Assembly (NCBI GenBank): GCA_905147135.1
Contig: LR990059.1
Span: 10,253,001 to 10,317,000 of the forward strand
DNA: 64,000 nucleotides
Direction of reading: 5' to 3'
Source: Blastobasis lacticolella
Taxonomy: Eukaryota; Arthropoda; Insecta; Lepidoptera; Blastobasidae
Positions 49,701-61,700 of this stretch are shown here, piece by piece; the first letter of the stretch is position 1; every line of letters starts with the position of its first letter. The notes under the pieces are model-generated. The model saw nothing but the letters and a program-made list of their open reading frames with translations, was not told the origin of the DNA and searched no databases. A program made the position numbers and the translations under genes.

Positions 49701-52700
49701 TTTTAGGGTTACAAGGGGGCTCTAACTATAATGTTGTAACTAAAGCATACCTGTTCAATAAAATGCAACAACAAGAATTGCCCACTTTTGACGAGAAAGT
49801 CGATTATTTGGAAAATTACCTTTTATCGTCTGACAATCGCTTTGGATTTTGGCTTATCTATCCTTCACGCTAGGATTCGCTTGTTTGAAAGTGTTTTGCA
49901 CCTTTCTTACAAGCTTCCGATAAAAAAATTGCAAGTGAGATCAGACTCGGACAAAGCTACAGTTAAAGAAAGGAAAGCTAGCATACAACAAAGATTTAGA
50001 AACGAAACTGGATTAATTGTGGACGTCCCGAAAGCTGGGTTTGGTAATACCAATGATGGTAACACCAGCAGGCGCTTTTTCGGTGACCCACAGAAGGCTG
50101 CAGAAATTACCGGTATCGATTACAACCTGATATTCAGATTAAAAATAATTCTAGAGGTAATTTCAAGCGGCTACAAAGTTGACTTAAAAAAATTTGCTCA
50201 ATACTGTTGGGACACAGCAAACGTCTACCTCTCGCTCTATGACTGGCATCCGATGACCCCGACTATGCACAAAATTTTGATGCATGGTGCTACAGTCATG
50301 GAAAAGGCGTTATTGCCTATCGGACTATTATCGGAAGAGGCTGCTGAAGCTAGGAATAAACATTTCAGAATGTATAGATATAATTTTGCGAGGAAGTTTT
50401 CGAGAATAGACTGCAATCAATATGTATTGAATTGCCTTCTACTGTCCTCGGATCCACTGATCACAAGTCTGAGGCCAAAGCCAAAGAGCAGAATGCATCC
50501 TTTTTCAAAAGAAGCGATAGCTATGTTTTTGCCACCTTCTCCAGAATCTGAAAATGATTCAGATTCGGAATCTGAAACAGAACAGGTCGCACAAAGTGAC
50601 GATGAACCCTGGCATTCTTCCTCATCAAATTGATTTTATATAAATATTTACGTAATTTGTCGATCAATAAATTTCAAATCATGAATACTCCTTTATTTTT
50701 ATCATCATATCAGCCCATGACGCTCACTGCTGCATAAAAGCCTCCCCAATGGTGGTCTTGTATATTTTATTAAGTCTTACCTACTTTAGAGCAGAAAAAA
50801 CCGCGCAAATAATTTCGCCCGGCTAGGAATGCAAAATACCCCTATGTGCGACGCGTCGACATATCGGGCTACTCGTGAAGAAAGGTACGCGGTAGGAAAC
50901 CCGGACATACATACCTTTAAAATGAAGTTAAATACATTATGTCACGTTACTGAGATAACCGAAGCTTGCACTACATCATCATTCGATCACGCAATTATAC
51001 AGATACAACATTGTCAACAGTGTAGAGTGTTACATTCTACGTCTCAACGCTGCCGAACCTCTTTTATTATAAAGCCTGTAGCTACATACGTTGCTACCTA
51101 ACACCCGATTTTCATTGTACCAAACCTGTAGGAGCGCCATCTATGGATGATTTTTTAAACCAACTGATAATACCTACTGGAAAATTATTCATTGCGTAGT
51201 GTAGTGTACGTGCTTCCTTACTAGAAAATTATCAATAGAAATTTATAATTTTAAGGAAGTTATAGTTTCTAATCGATAAAACAAAGAACAGCAATTTTTT
51301 GTTACGTCATTGATAAATATGTAATTACAATAAGTATGTTTCCCGTCAAAAGAGTTTGTTTAATCACCAACTACTGGTCATTTTTATTGAGAACTAGCAT
51401 TACGCTCGCGTGGACTAAGGCGCCATCTCCACGAGCGAGAGAATCGCGGCGATATTATCGTCGTGCCACGTATTTCAATGATTTCAATTGTACGCGTCTC
51501 CACACGGCGATGTTATCGCGGCGATGCGACGAGTGGCAATGTGCGCGCGTAACGTCGGCGTATCGCCGCGGTATCGTCGCGACTGGTGGCGCGCCCGCCG
51601 CGCGCTCGCCGCACTCTCGCAGCGAGCGCGCGGCGGGCGCGCGCTTGGCAACACTGGCGCTGTCAAACGTAGCGTCATTTCAGCGTTGCGTTCCATAATA
51701 AAAAAATATTTTATTGACTGAGACACTACTTATTTCGCTCTCGTCTGGCACCTAACTGAACTCTTTCAACAAAACTGCACAACGCCTCGTCGCGGAAACA
51801 CGGCGATTCCGTTACGAGTCGCCGCGGGCATGCGGCGATTCCGTTACCAGTCGCGACGATACGCTGGCGGAATAATCGCTCGTACGTGGAGATTACCCGA
51901 CGATAGAAGCGCGGATACGTCGCGATTCTCTCGCTCGTGGAGATGGCCCCTAATGCACCTACTTGCTAAAGTACCTATGCCCATCCTCAGGTGTAACACT
52001 ACCTCTATACCGAATTTCATCAATATCGGTGCAGTGGTTTAGCCTTGAAAGGGGAACTTATTTTCGCATTTAAAATATTACGTACATACTCACGCCCGCA
52101 TCCTACAGGGGTAGGCAGAGAGGGTTTCTTTACCCCCGATGAAAAAAGAGTAGTGTTATAAGTTTGACGCGTGTATCTGTGGAGGTGTGTGTCTGTCTGT
52201 GGCTCCCGAACGGATATACAAAATAGTTTAGTATATGTAAACTTGGTCGGGGGTTTTCCGTCGGTTTTCTTTGGGTTTGGTTAGGTTAGTTTGTAACATT
52301 CTTGATCACAGGCCATAACAGTCCGCTGCAGGACTTAGGGCCTCTCCCACGAAAGGGGAGGGTATTACCATAATCTCCAAGCTCGGAAGGCAGGTTGGAG
52401 CTGCCGCCCATTTTCCAGCCTACGGAAACTCTTTCGATTTTATGCTTCGAAATAATTAGTCCGACTACCTTGTACGACACACACGAGTGTAAGGGGTTGG
52501 TGCTATTCTACTCTGCCGGACACCACACGGCCAACTTTATATTATTATATTAGACGGGACTTACACGCAACGTACCGGGCCGTAGTCACGAGATGACCAC
52601 GGTGGGTGTATCCCTACCGAAACGTCGGGAAAACAAATCGAAATGGTACGCCGAATGTAAGTCGCGTCTAATATAATAATATGTGTAAAGAACGCGAGTT

Positions 52701-55700
52701 TAGTTTGAAACAAACATTATTAGGGATATCATTAATGTACCTGCAACCTAGCCTCGATGTTCCTGCGCTCGGTGCCCTCCATGCGCTGCAGCTCGGCGGT
52801 GGTGAGGCTGGCCAGCGACGCGGGCCGCGGCGGCGGCGGCGGCGGGACGCCCCACGCCATCATCGCTGCAATGGGGCATCGCCGTCATCATCATCATCAT
52901 CATCATCATCAAGCAAGTTGAGGGTAAGGCTGGAAGGTATACTTCGAACATCTCATTCCACAGACATGTGTTAAGATGTATAAAAATGTTTGTACAAGGA
53001 TTTTTGCAAAAGCGACTTCCCATCGAAATATTTGTCACCATAATCATCATCAGATCAGCCGAAAGAGGGAGGGGGGAGCCGGGTGGGCCGTGCCCACCCC
53101 AGGATGGGGTGCTCACTGGCTGTACATTGGCGATTGATTCGGCTTCATCGGCCAACTTAGGGGCCAGGCCCCCCCCTGAAAAATTGCCCTAGATACGCTA
53201 ATGCTGCTAGACATAGGCCTCCTTCAGAGATCTCTACAAATAACGGTACTGTGCCTTCCGCATGCAGCTGGTACCTGCGATTTTTACCAGGTCGCGTGTC
53301 AACCTTGTGGGAGGCCTACCCACGCTGCGACTTCCTGTACGTGGTCGCTACTGGAGCACTTTACTGCCCCATCGGCCATCTGTTCTTCGAGCTATGTGCC
53401 CTGCCCACTGCCACTTTAGCCTGGTAATCCTTAGTGGGTATGTCGCTATGTCGGTACCTTGATGACCTTGGACCTTGGTTGGAAATATTTGTACCTACAC
53501 ATATTTACAAATAGGCTCCCAAACATAGTTATTGCACATCTTTGTACACATCTTGACACATGTCTGTGACCGGCATAATAGAAGATAAGATTCGTGACCC
53601 CGAGTAACCTTTGAATGTTTTCGTTTCTACCCACGAATATTATGTACCGACATTATAAAACTTAAAGAGTAGCAATGTGAAAAACCAAACCCCAAGCAGT
53701 TAAAAAGGCACGTAGGAATTTGAAATTCAAAATATCACATCGGTCATATTTCTTTGTTTCAGTTTTCAGAGCGTGGCTTCCAGTTTTACCTATAACTTTC
53801 TTGATCATCATCATCATCTTGGCGTTATGTCCCGGTTGCGCAGCATATCTCAGCCGCAGACCTCCACATAAACCTCCCCCCGTCTTCTACACCGTACGAT
53901 TCTGTGCCTCTTGCATCCATCGGCTCCCTACGACCCTCACGATGTCTTTCGTCCATTTCGTGGGGTTCCACGCAGCGGTTGGCGGTACGTGGTCGCCACT
54001 CCAGAATATTTCCACCCCATCGGTTCTGCGAGCTACTAGTCTAAGAGCCAGCTTAAATCTGACAACACATATTTTACGGTATCTGAAATTTCGTCCAGTG
54101 AGACTTCTATACCCAGTAAACAAGCAATGGGTACTAGCTAAGCCCGGCCGCGGTAGGTTTGGGGTCCCTCAGGTGAGTCAGGTATGAAAATTAAGTAAAT
54201 TTTTAAAGTATTTTACGGCGTCTGCCGTTTTAATATGTTATAATATACCTCTAGAAAAATTGAAAAATAATTATGGCTGCTGATTTTAAAGGTTGCAACA
54301 TCCTGGCAGCCACTTTTCAAAATTCGAAAATAAATAAATTTTTAAAGTATTTTACGGCGTCTGCCATTTTAATATGTTATTTATTAAACTATTTTAAGCT
54401 AATATTGAAAATGGCTGACATATTTTCCGGTTGTAACTATCCGGTTTACAGCGAAACATTACCTGCAGTCCGTGCATACGTATGTCCACAGTTGTAATTT
54501 TTACATTCGTAAAATTTATATAACATTAAAATCATATTAGTAAATGTAAAAATTTTTAGAAATATACAATTAAACGAACACATCTACTACTTTAAATGTG
54601 CATAATAAAGAAAAAAAGGTCCATTATTATAAAGATGTAAAAAAAATCAAACATTAATTAGATTTCATATCATTCATATCAGAATATATTTATTTAAGTC
54701 CGCCAATTGCTGTAATTTGTGCAATAAAGTTTTTAAATAAATAAATAAATAAATTATTTTTGGAAATAATCTATAATGATGAAATAATGATAAAATATTT
54801 TATAATAATTTTCATCTTCGGAATCATCTCTAGAAAGTGACAAGTCATCTTCATCCACCAAGTCAGATTCTGTAAAAATAAAATACAAATTTTAAATAAG
54901 CAGTTGTGTGGCTTTATATGTATAGAGCATAATGAAAAACAAAAATATTTACTAATGTCATCAACTTAAAAATCTTAGTTCTTATATGTAAAATATGTAC
55001 ATATATAAAACAAGCCAGCGAGTAACTTATCTTGTAAATTTCACTTTTCAAACATTTTATTATTATTATTAGGTTTTATAGGTTAATAGAGACAAGTAGC
55101 ATTTCTTCTGATATGTTCTATACAACATTGCAGTGCTGATAATAGCTTTCACTTCCATAACACATACTACATTTTAGTTCACTGAATAATTTTATTAATT
55201 TTTCACCAAATGTCCACCTTGTTTTTAACAGAAGGGGCGGTAACCTATGAGAGCCTATAGCCCCATGTCTGAGAACCAATTCCAACTATTCACAATTCAC
55301 AACCTTATGGTATGGCAAGTGATAAACAATATTAGTCTTAGATGGTGTGCGATTTATCCTTGTGCTGTGTCCACGCAATGCTTCAGCACCTTTCATATTA
55401 AACATTCGATGAAAGTAAAGCTTGTGAGTCTCATTGTTGTCACCCCGTATCCTTATTTCTTCCAGTGTGGTGAGGTTCGATTCTTGTAGTCTTTCCTCAT
55501 ATGACTTTTTCAGTGCTGCCGGTATCTTGGTGGCTCTTCCCTGCACACTCTTGAGAACAACAATGTATTGTAGAGAGTTTTAACACTTCTCACCTTAGAA
55601 AAAACAGTAAGAGACGTAATCACAGTGTGTGTATTAAATTATTCATTTGTTTTCGCATATGGGCTTCATGTTGGCGATAAAACGTATTTTCATCAGCCGC

Positions 55701-58700
55701 AACTTCAGCGAACATCCTCCAAGCAAAATATCGCCTTCCAGACATTTTTGAAACGAAAATAATAACTATCTCCAAACGAACCACATGTTTTCTAAGCATA
55801 GACTGCAGGTAATGTTTCGCTGTAAACCGGATAGTTACAACCGGAAAAAATGTCAGCCATTTTCAATATTAGCTTAAAATAGTTCAATAAATAACATATT
55901 AAAATGGCAGACGCCGTAAAATACTTTAAAAATTTAATTATTTTCGAATTTTGAAAAGTGGCTGCCAGGATGTTGCAACCTTTAAAATCAGCAGCCATAA
56001 TTATTTTTCAATTTTTCTAGAGGTATATTATAACATATTAAAACGGCAGACGCCGTAAAATACTTTAAAAATTTACTTAATTTTCATACCTGACTCACCT
56101 GAGGGACCCCAAACCTACCGCGGCCGGGCTTAGCTAGTACCCATTGCTTGTTTACTGGGTATAGAAGTCTCACTGGACGAAATTTCAGATACCGTAAAAT
56201 ATGTGTTGTCAGATTTAAGCTGGCTCTTAGACTATACGTGGCCTATGACGTACGACTCTGGAGCCCTTGTCGTTGACCTTAGGTGTGCTAGTGATATCTT
56301 GATTTCTGATCCGAGCATAGTTCTCTCCATCGTTCGCTGAGTGATCCTGACTCTTTATAAGAGGCCCTACGTGAGCGTAGTTTCCGACACAGTTTACGAC
56401 GGCGTTGACACTTCTTTCTATTTTCTTACCTATTTAACCACTTGTATAATGAATGATACTTTTACACAATAATGTTATCTTATCTTCTTCAATTAACGTG
56501 AGACTCGATGTAGCGATGGACTACTTTTTGACGTCGCCTTGGACTATTGACCCATTAAAATACCTATTAGAATGTAGTAACACTTACGCGGCGGCGGCGG
56601 CATATTGGGGAAGGGCGGCGGGTGGTGTTGCGGGTGCTGTGCGTGCGCGGCGTGCGCGGCGTGGGCGGCGTGGGCGGCGTGCGCGGCGTGCGGCGGCGGG
56701 GCGGGCGCGGGCGGCGCACGTGGCGCGGCCGGCGGCTCCACAGGCGCACGAAGAACGTTTAACCGGCACGTGGGACACGTCTGCTGCCGTTGGAACCAGA
56801 GCCGCAGACACGCCGCGTGGAATATGTGGTTGCACGGCAACTTCTTCGCACCTGTTGGCGTGAGGCAAGTTGTCATCGACTGCCAGTGAGTGGAGCGTTT
56901 GTAAGCGTCGCTGCACTGTGTAACTTGTGGATTTGTTCACCTACTGAGTTATAGCTCGGGATAACTTTGTCAAACTAGAGATATTATACATATGAAATGA
57001 CAAGCGACATAGGTAACGTCGCTGTCGTGACACAACTATTACATTTATTCAAACTTCCTATATAATAAACTAACTAATATAAAATAACCGAGGAATAAAA
57101 CATTTAGTCAACTTGTACAACATCTGTCAGTGGCAGTTTGTTGGACAACACACGGCTGTCAGCCGTGAGTCACAACATACCTGTGACTCATTTCTAGCAT
57201 TGTATACGAACGCAGTGCAGTATAGATAACGCGAGGCTAATTATTAGCACATATATCGTCATTTATTATAAAATGCAACTGAAAAGTAGTTGAAATTATT
57301 ACACAAAAAATATATATTTGCTATTAGGTTATTACCTGCAAAGTCGTTAAAACGTTCAACACACTTGTACAAACACAGCCTTTTAATTGCAATGAGAAAC
57401 AGTCTGCAAAGTAATTTACACTAAAAGTACCTATACCTGACCTTGGCGCGTTTATCACAAACAATTCGAAAGTGCGATATTTTTAATACGTCGATTTGAC
57501 CGCTTATCATTCGTTGTCAACAATTACTGAACGCGAATAGCGAGTGAGGCCGATATAAACAAAAACGAGCACCTGATTTGTTTATTCAAAATAAATGGCG
57601 TGTTGCGTAAATGTTTGTACAATTATCAAGAGCCGAGACAAGACGCTGTTGACAAGGTGGTACTTTTAGCGAATGGACAACAATGTATTGTTTCAGTGTG
57701 GGCCACGTAACCCGCGACGCAGCCACGCGTGGCTCTCGAGTTGCGTACCACCACTCGTCATCATAAACTTTAGAGAGAACTGCCACGTGTGACAGTATGT
57801 TTTATCGGCGTACAAAATTTTATACATATCCGTCCATCAGCGTGACGAAATAAGAGTAGCCGGCAAACGATCAGTTAACGAAAAGATACCAGCCCGATAC
57901 ATTCCGATCGTCATAAACATAAACAATACCTATTCGTAATACAGATCTAATGACGGCTACACTCTCGTCCGATATGCTTTCCACGGTACGTGATTCTGCG
58001 GATTTTATCACGCACAGCGGACGACCCCGGACGGCCAAGTGCCCCACCAATTGCTTTCCACGGTGCGTGTCTGTCAGTTTTGACATGCTTGTCCGTGTTT
58101 ATACAGACGGCTTCGGACCGCGCCGCACCTTTGAAGATACCGATGCGGACCGCGACACAGACTACCTACCGTCCGCAAAATCACGCACCGCGGAATGCCG
58201 GCTCTAGAGTTAACAGCCATTGCTATTAATTATTCATTAAGTGTTAATTATTTATATCTATTGTAAGTCCTAAAATTTATTGTCCCAAGCATTATAAGTC
58301 CTAAATATCGATTGTCCTAATTTGTTGGGTCCATAGTGATTCAATTACTGGTGACCTATAGTCCCCGTTTTTAATATTAGCCCCGGATCTAGGCCACACA
58401 CGGTATAGATAAGAAGGGGCACGGGCGAGGCAGAGTCGCGCTTCTTCTTCTAGGACCAGTCAAGGACGCAGGCAAGACAAGGCCAGCAAGCGCTGCGTGC
58501 GAGACCCGGCTGCCCGCGCCCCCGGTCTCACGCCCTTGCCCCCCGCCCTTTAGTGTGTTTGCAACATGACGCAGACGTGTCTGCGCGCCAGGTCTTTGCT
58601 ATGTGTTTTGCATGACGACGCTTCTATACTTTATGTACGAAAGTAAAGTTTGTTAAAACGGCGCCGCATCGGCGTCTTACGGATTTTCAGTGTGACCGGT

Positions 58701-61700
58701 CGGTAAAAGGCACTTTCCCTGGTCCCTGAACTGGTCGTACTCACCGGAATGCATTTCCTCGCGGCATATGATGCACTCGTTGTCGGCGGCGGCGAGCTCG
58801 GCGGCGGTGGCGTCCGGGTACAGCGTGTTCATGTTGCGGATCGCGCGCCGCGACAGCACCACGTCGTTGTACGCCTTCTTGAAACTCCTACGTGTTAGCG
58901 ATTGGTCAATGGTTGGGTGATGTTCCTTGAGTATAGTGTATGGGTTTTTTTATGTTATACGGCGGGCAAGCGGGCCACCAGATGGAAAGTGGTTACCGCC
59001 GCCTATGGACATCAACAACACCAGGGGAGTTAGTATTAAAGAGTTTTGTATGAAACAGCTGATTAGCTTTTTTCGCGATTTTAGAGTTGTACCATATTAA
59101 AAGTTGTTTTGTTATAAAATATAAAAATAATCATCTCTAGACGGCTGATGTGCCTGACTCAGAAACTGTATGGACGGTCACCATTGCTGAGGACACTGCA
59201 GTCTTAACTTCCGATGAGAATTCAGTAGAAGCATCAATTAGATTATTGGTGGTAGGAGGTGGCACAGAACAGAGTGGAATGGAGCTTCAGTGTCTTGAGG
59301 ACAAGACTCATTTTGGATTGCAGCATTGAAAATGAAATTTAAGATTGATTAGTATACATTACCTCATAGTCTCGTACATTGGCCGGAATGCGAAGAGCGG
59401 TAGAGTGTAGATCCTGACCATGACAGCCACAAAGCCAATATACAATAATACTTTAAGGAAGTTGATTGCCAACTCAGTGTAAAGCAGTACGGCTGCTTTG
59501 CTCTCCCATGGCGCTTCCCACCGGGAGTCGATCGCATGAAGAATGTACTGTAAAGAAAGAGAAAACATTATGTAGTACTGAAAAATTAAGAGTAAACCTA
59601 CAAATTCAGGCAACTCAATGCGTGACCATAATTCATTCTGGTCAGGGTCCCCTGTTAAGAGGGTCATAGAGGTCAGACGACAGTCGCTCTACTGTAAGTA
59701 TCTGGCTTGCCAAGGTCACGGTCAAGGCAGAACACAACCGAGTAATTGACGCCAAGATTATTGCTATGCTATATGTCTGATATATAATATATCTTAGACC
59801 ATTGCAGGTCTCCCCTCACTATGTAGAGATTGATGGAGAACATAACTCTGAATTTTCCTTGGTTGACAAACACCATTGCTAGTGTCGTAATATTTATCTA
59901 ACTAAGTATATTTCATTAGTCTACAGGATGTATTATTGTAAATTTAAATAATAAATATTTTAATGTAACTTAAGATAAAATATATGACTTGTAATGCAAC
60001 AATTATCAATAAATATGAATAATTACTAAATTGTTGGCGGAGGCCGGAGACATACATACCTTAATCAAAATATTCACAATCATTATGATGAGTATACTGT
60101 ACTCAAAACCAAAGACCAGCTGAACCGAGGGCCCCTTCGAGGCAGTGAACTGGTACGCATGGTGGATAAAATAGAGGTCAGAATGTGCCAGCAACATTAG
60201 CAGAGTCAGTATTCTAATGTGGAACAGCACTCCAATAACAGGACTCCTTTCCATCTAAAAGAAAACAATATTGTTGTAAATGTTGTTAAAGAAATAATAA
60301 TAAGATATATCTTTGTAACTGTTCTTGTACTAAATTATAGCTTAAATTATTTTCCAGTATACGGTTTTTCAATTTTTTGCAAAAATTTAGATATTTTGAT
60401 GCATAATGCAGATTTTCCCTATTTTTGAACCTTACTCTTTCGCAATTGTCAATGTGATTAGAAAATATTAAATTTTTCATGCTGAAAATTAAAATTGAAA
60501 ACTGACAATTCAAAAATGGAGCCCCAGGAGTCTATCATGCATTATGTTGTATTATAAAAAGAATCTTTGTATCACACTTATGCAATAGGGTCACATAAAA
60601 TACTCACATAATCAACTCTATCTTCAGCAAGCCAGTGGAATGCTTTCAGAAACAGTAATAGTGTAAAAAGAGCAATGAATTTGGGATTGAAGTCATCCCG
60701 AAAGACTGTGAAGGCCAGACATGTCTCCGTTATTGCATACCAAGATCTCTCTATTAGATGCTGTAAATAAAAAAAAATTATTATATATTAGGAAAGATTC
60801 TGACTGGATTGGAAACATATAAAAGTAAAAGTGAGTTCTATTGTTAATATTTATTCTGGACTTTTACAATATTCATTAAAAATTATCGTTTCTGGTCAAT
60901 GTCACCAACATATGTGTTTGTAATTTTATACATTCAGTTAATTATAATAAACCATTAAAAGAAACTTTAATACTTTTTACTTAAAGATTTTATTTTATTC
61001 TCATTTCTGCTTATGAAAACAACTTTGCTCTTTTAGCCACATTTACATTCATAGATGAAAAGTGGAAACTTGAGATGAAACGGATATCCGGTTACTATCC
61101 GGTATCCGGTCTATCCGGCGTTAATTTACTATTCAGCCGGATACCAGATAGTGCGTTAATATCCTACCGGATACCGGATAGCAAACAATGTATGAACAGT
61201 ACATAGAAGTGAATTTTATTCATAAGAAAAAAAGTAATCCCAAAAATTATAAATATTCCTTTATCAAAGCACTATTGATTAGGCAGGTACCTACCCAATA
61301 TTCATTTAGTAGGTAGGTTAGCAAATAAATATTTTGCAAAGTTAATCTACCAAAAGTAAGTCTAAGGTAAATTATTATGAATTGGGTTAAAATATGAATT
61401 ATTACTACATTGAGAGGTAGCATGCGGTTTTGTGTGTCTTCTTATGCAAGCTTAAGATAATCTTTTACTATACTCTGGTCCACGATGCTGGTGCTAATTA
61501 CCCATATTTCGAAGTGAGGGTACCGTCCGAGGTCGGAAGAATTGTTCAGAATAAAGTTTAAATTTTTGTATTTTCGAAGACTTCAAATCATGTAAACACA
61601 TGCAGTTGTCTTATTTCCCACCCACGCTCATAGCTTGCACAGACTTGTTCAGAGACTATGTCCTGCCAAATATCCGGCCGCCGGATATCCGACTATCCAG

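Larger units (their letters stand above)
48887..52740. other. sip3 intron 8, packed with transposons
   Basis: 3.9-kb intron holding, left to right, the Transib-like element inside a larger inverted repeat, a PIF/Harbinger-like MITE, a family C repeat (52075-52270), a family D SINE-like copy (52300-52535) and a 144-bp MITE. Little unique sequence remains, mainly 50930-51415. Confidence 0.7.
54037..56234. mobile_element. 2.2-kb DNA element with 434-bp terminal inverted repeats
   Basis: The terminal inverted repeats are 434 bp each and nearly identical, and both begin TAGTCTAAGAGCCAGC. TAC is present on both sides (54034-54036, 56235-56237), fitting a 3-bp target duplication within an RTE tail that elsewhere reads CGAGCTATGTGCCC. 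The 1.33-kb interior has minus-strand coding-like pieces (55620-55745, 55286-55540, 54754-54869) followed by an AATAAA run at 54736-54753, so it may carry a transcribed gene. I do not recognise the protein or the superfamily. Three-base duplications occur in Zator, Academ, CMC and PIF/Harbinger groups. Confidence 0.82.
52866..56587. other. sip3 intron 7 with RTE tails and the long-TIR element
   Basis: 3.7-kb intron. From left: an ATC trinucleotide run (about 52887-52912), a GC-rich repeat (53060-53190), an RTE tail (53205-53440), a second RTE tail (53770-54036) split by the 2.2-kb long-TIR element, then about 350 bp of unassigned sequence before exon 7. Confidence 0.65.

Noticed and set aside
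56453..56940. Several long GC-rich frames on both strands
   Set aside because: Shadows of sip3 exon 7; only the RING-encoding frame has splice sites and homology.
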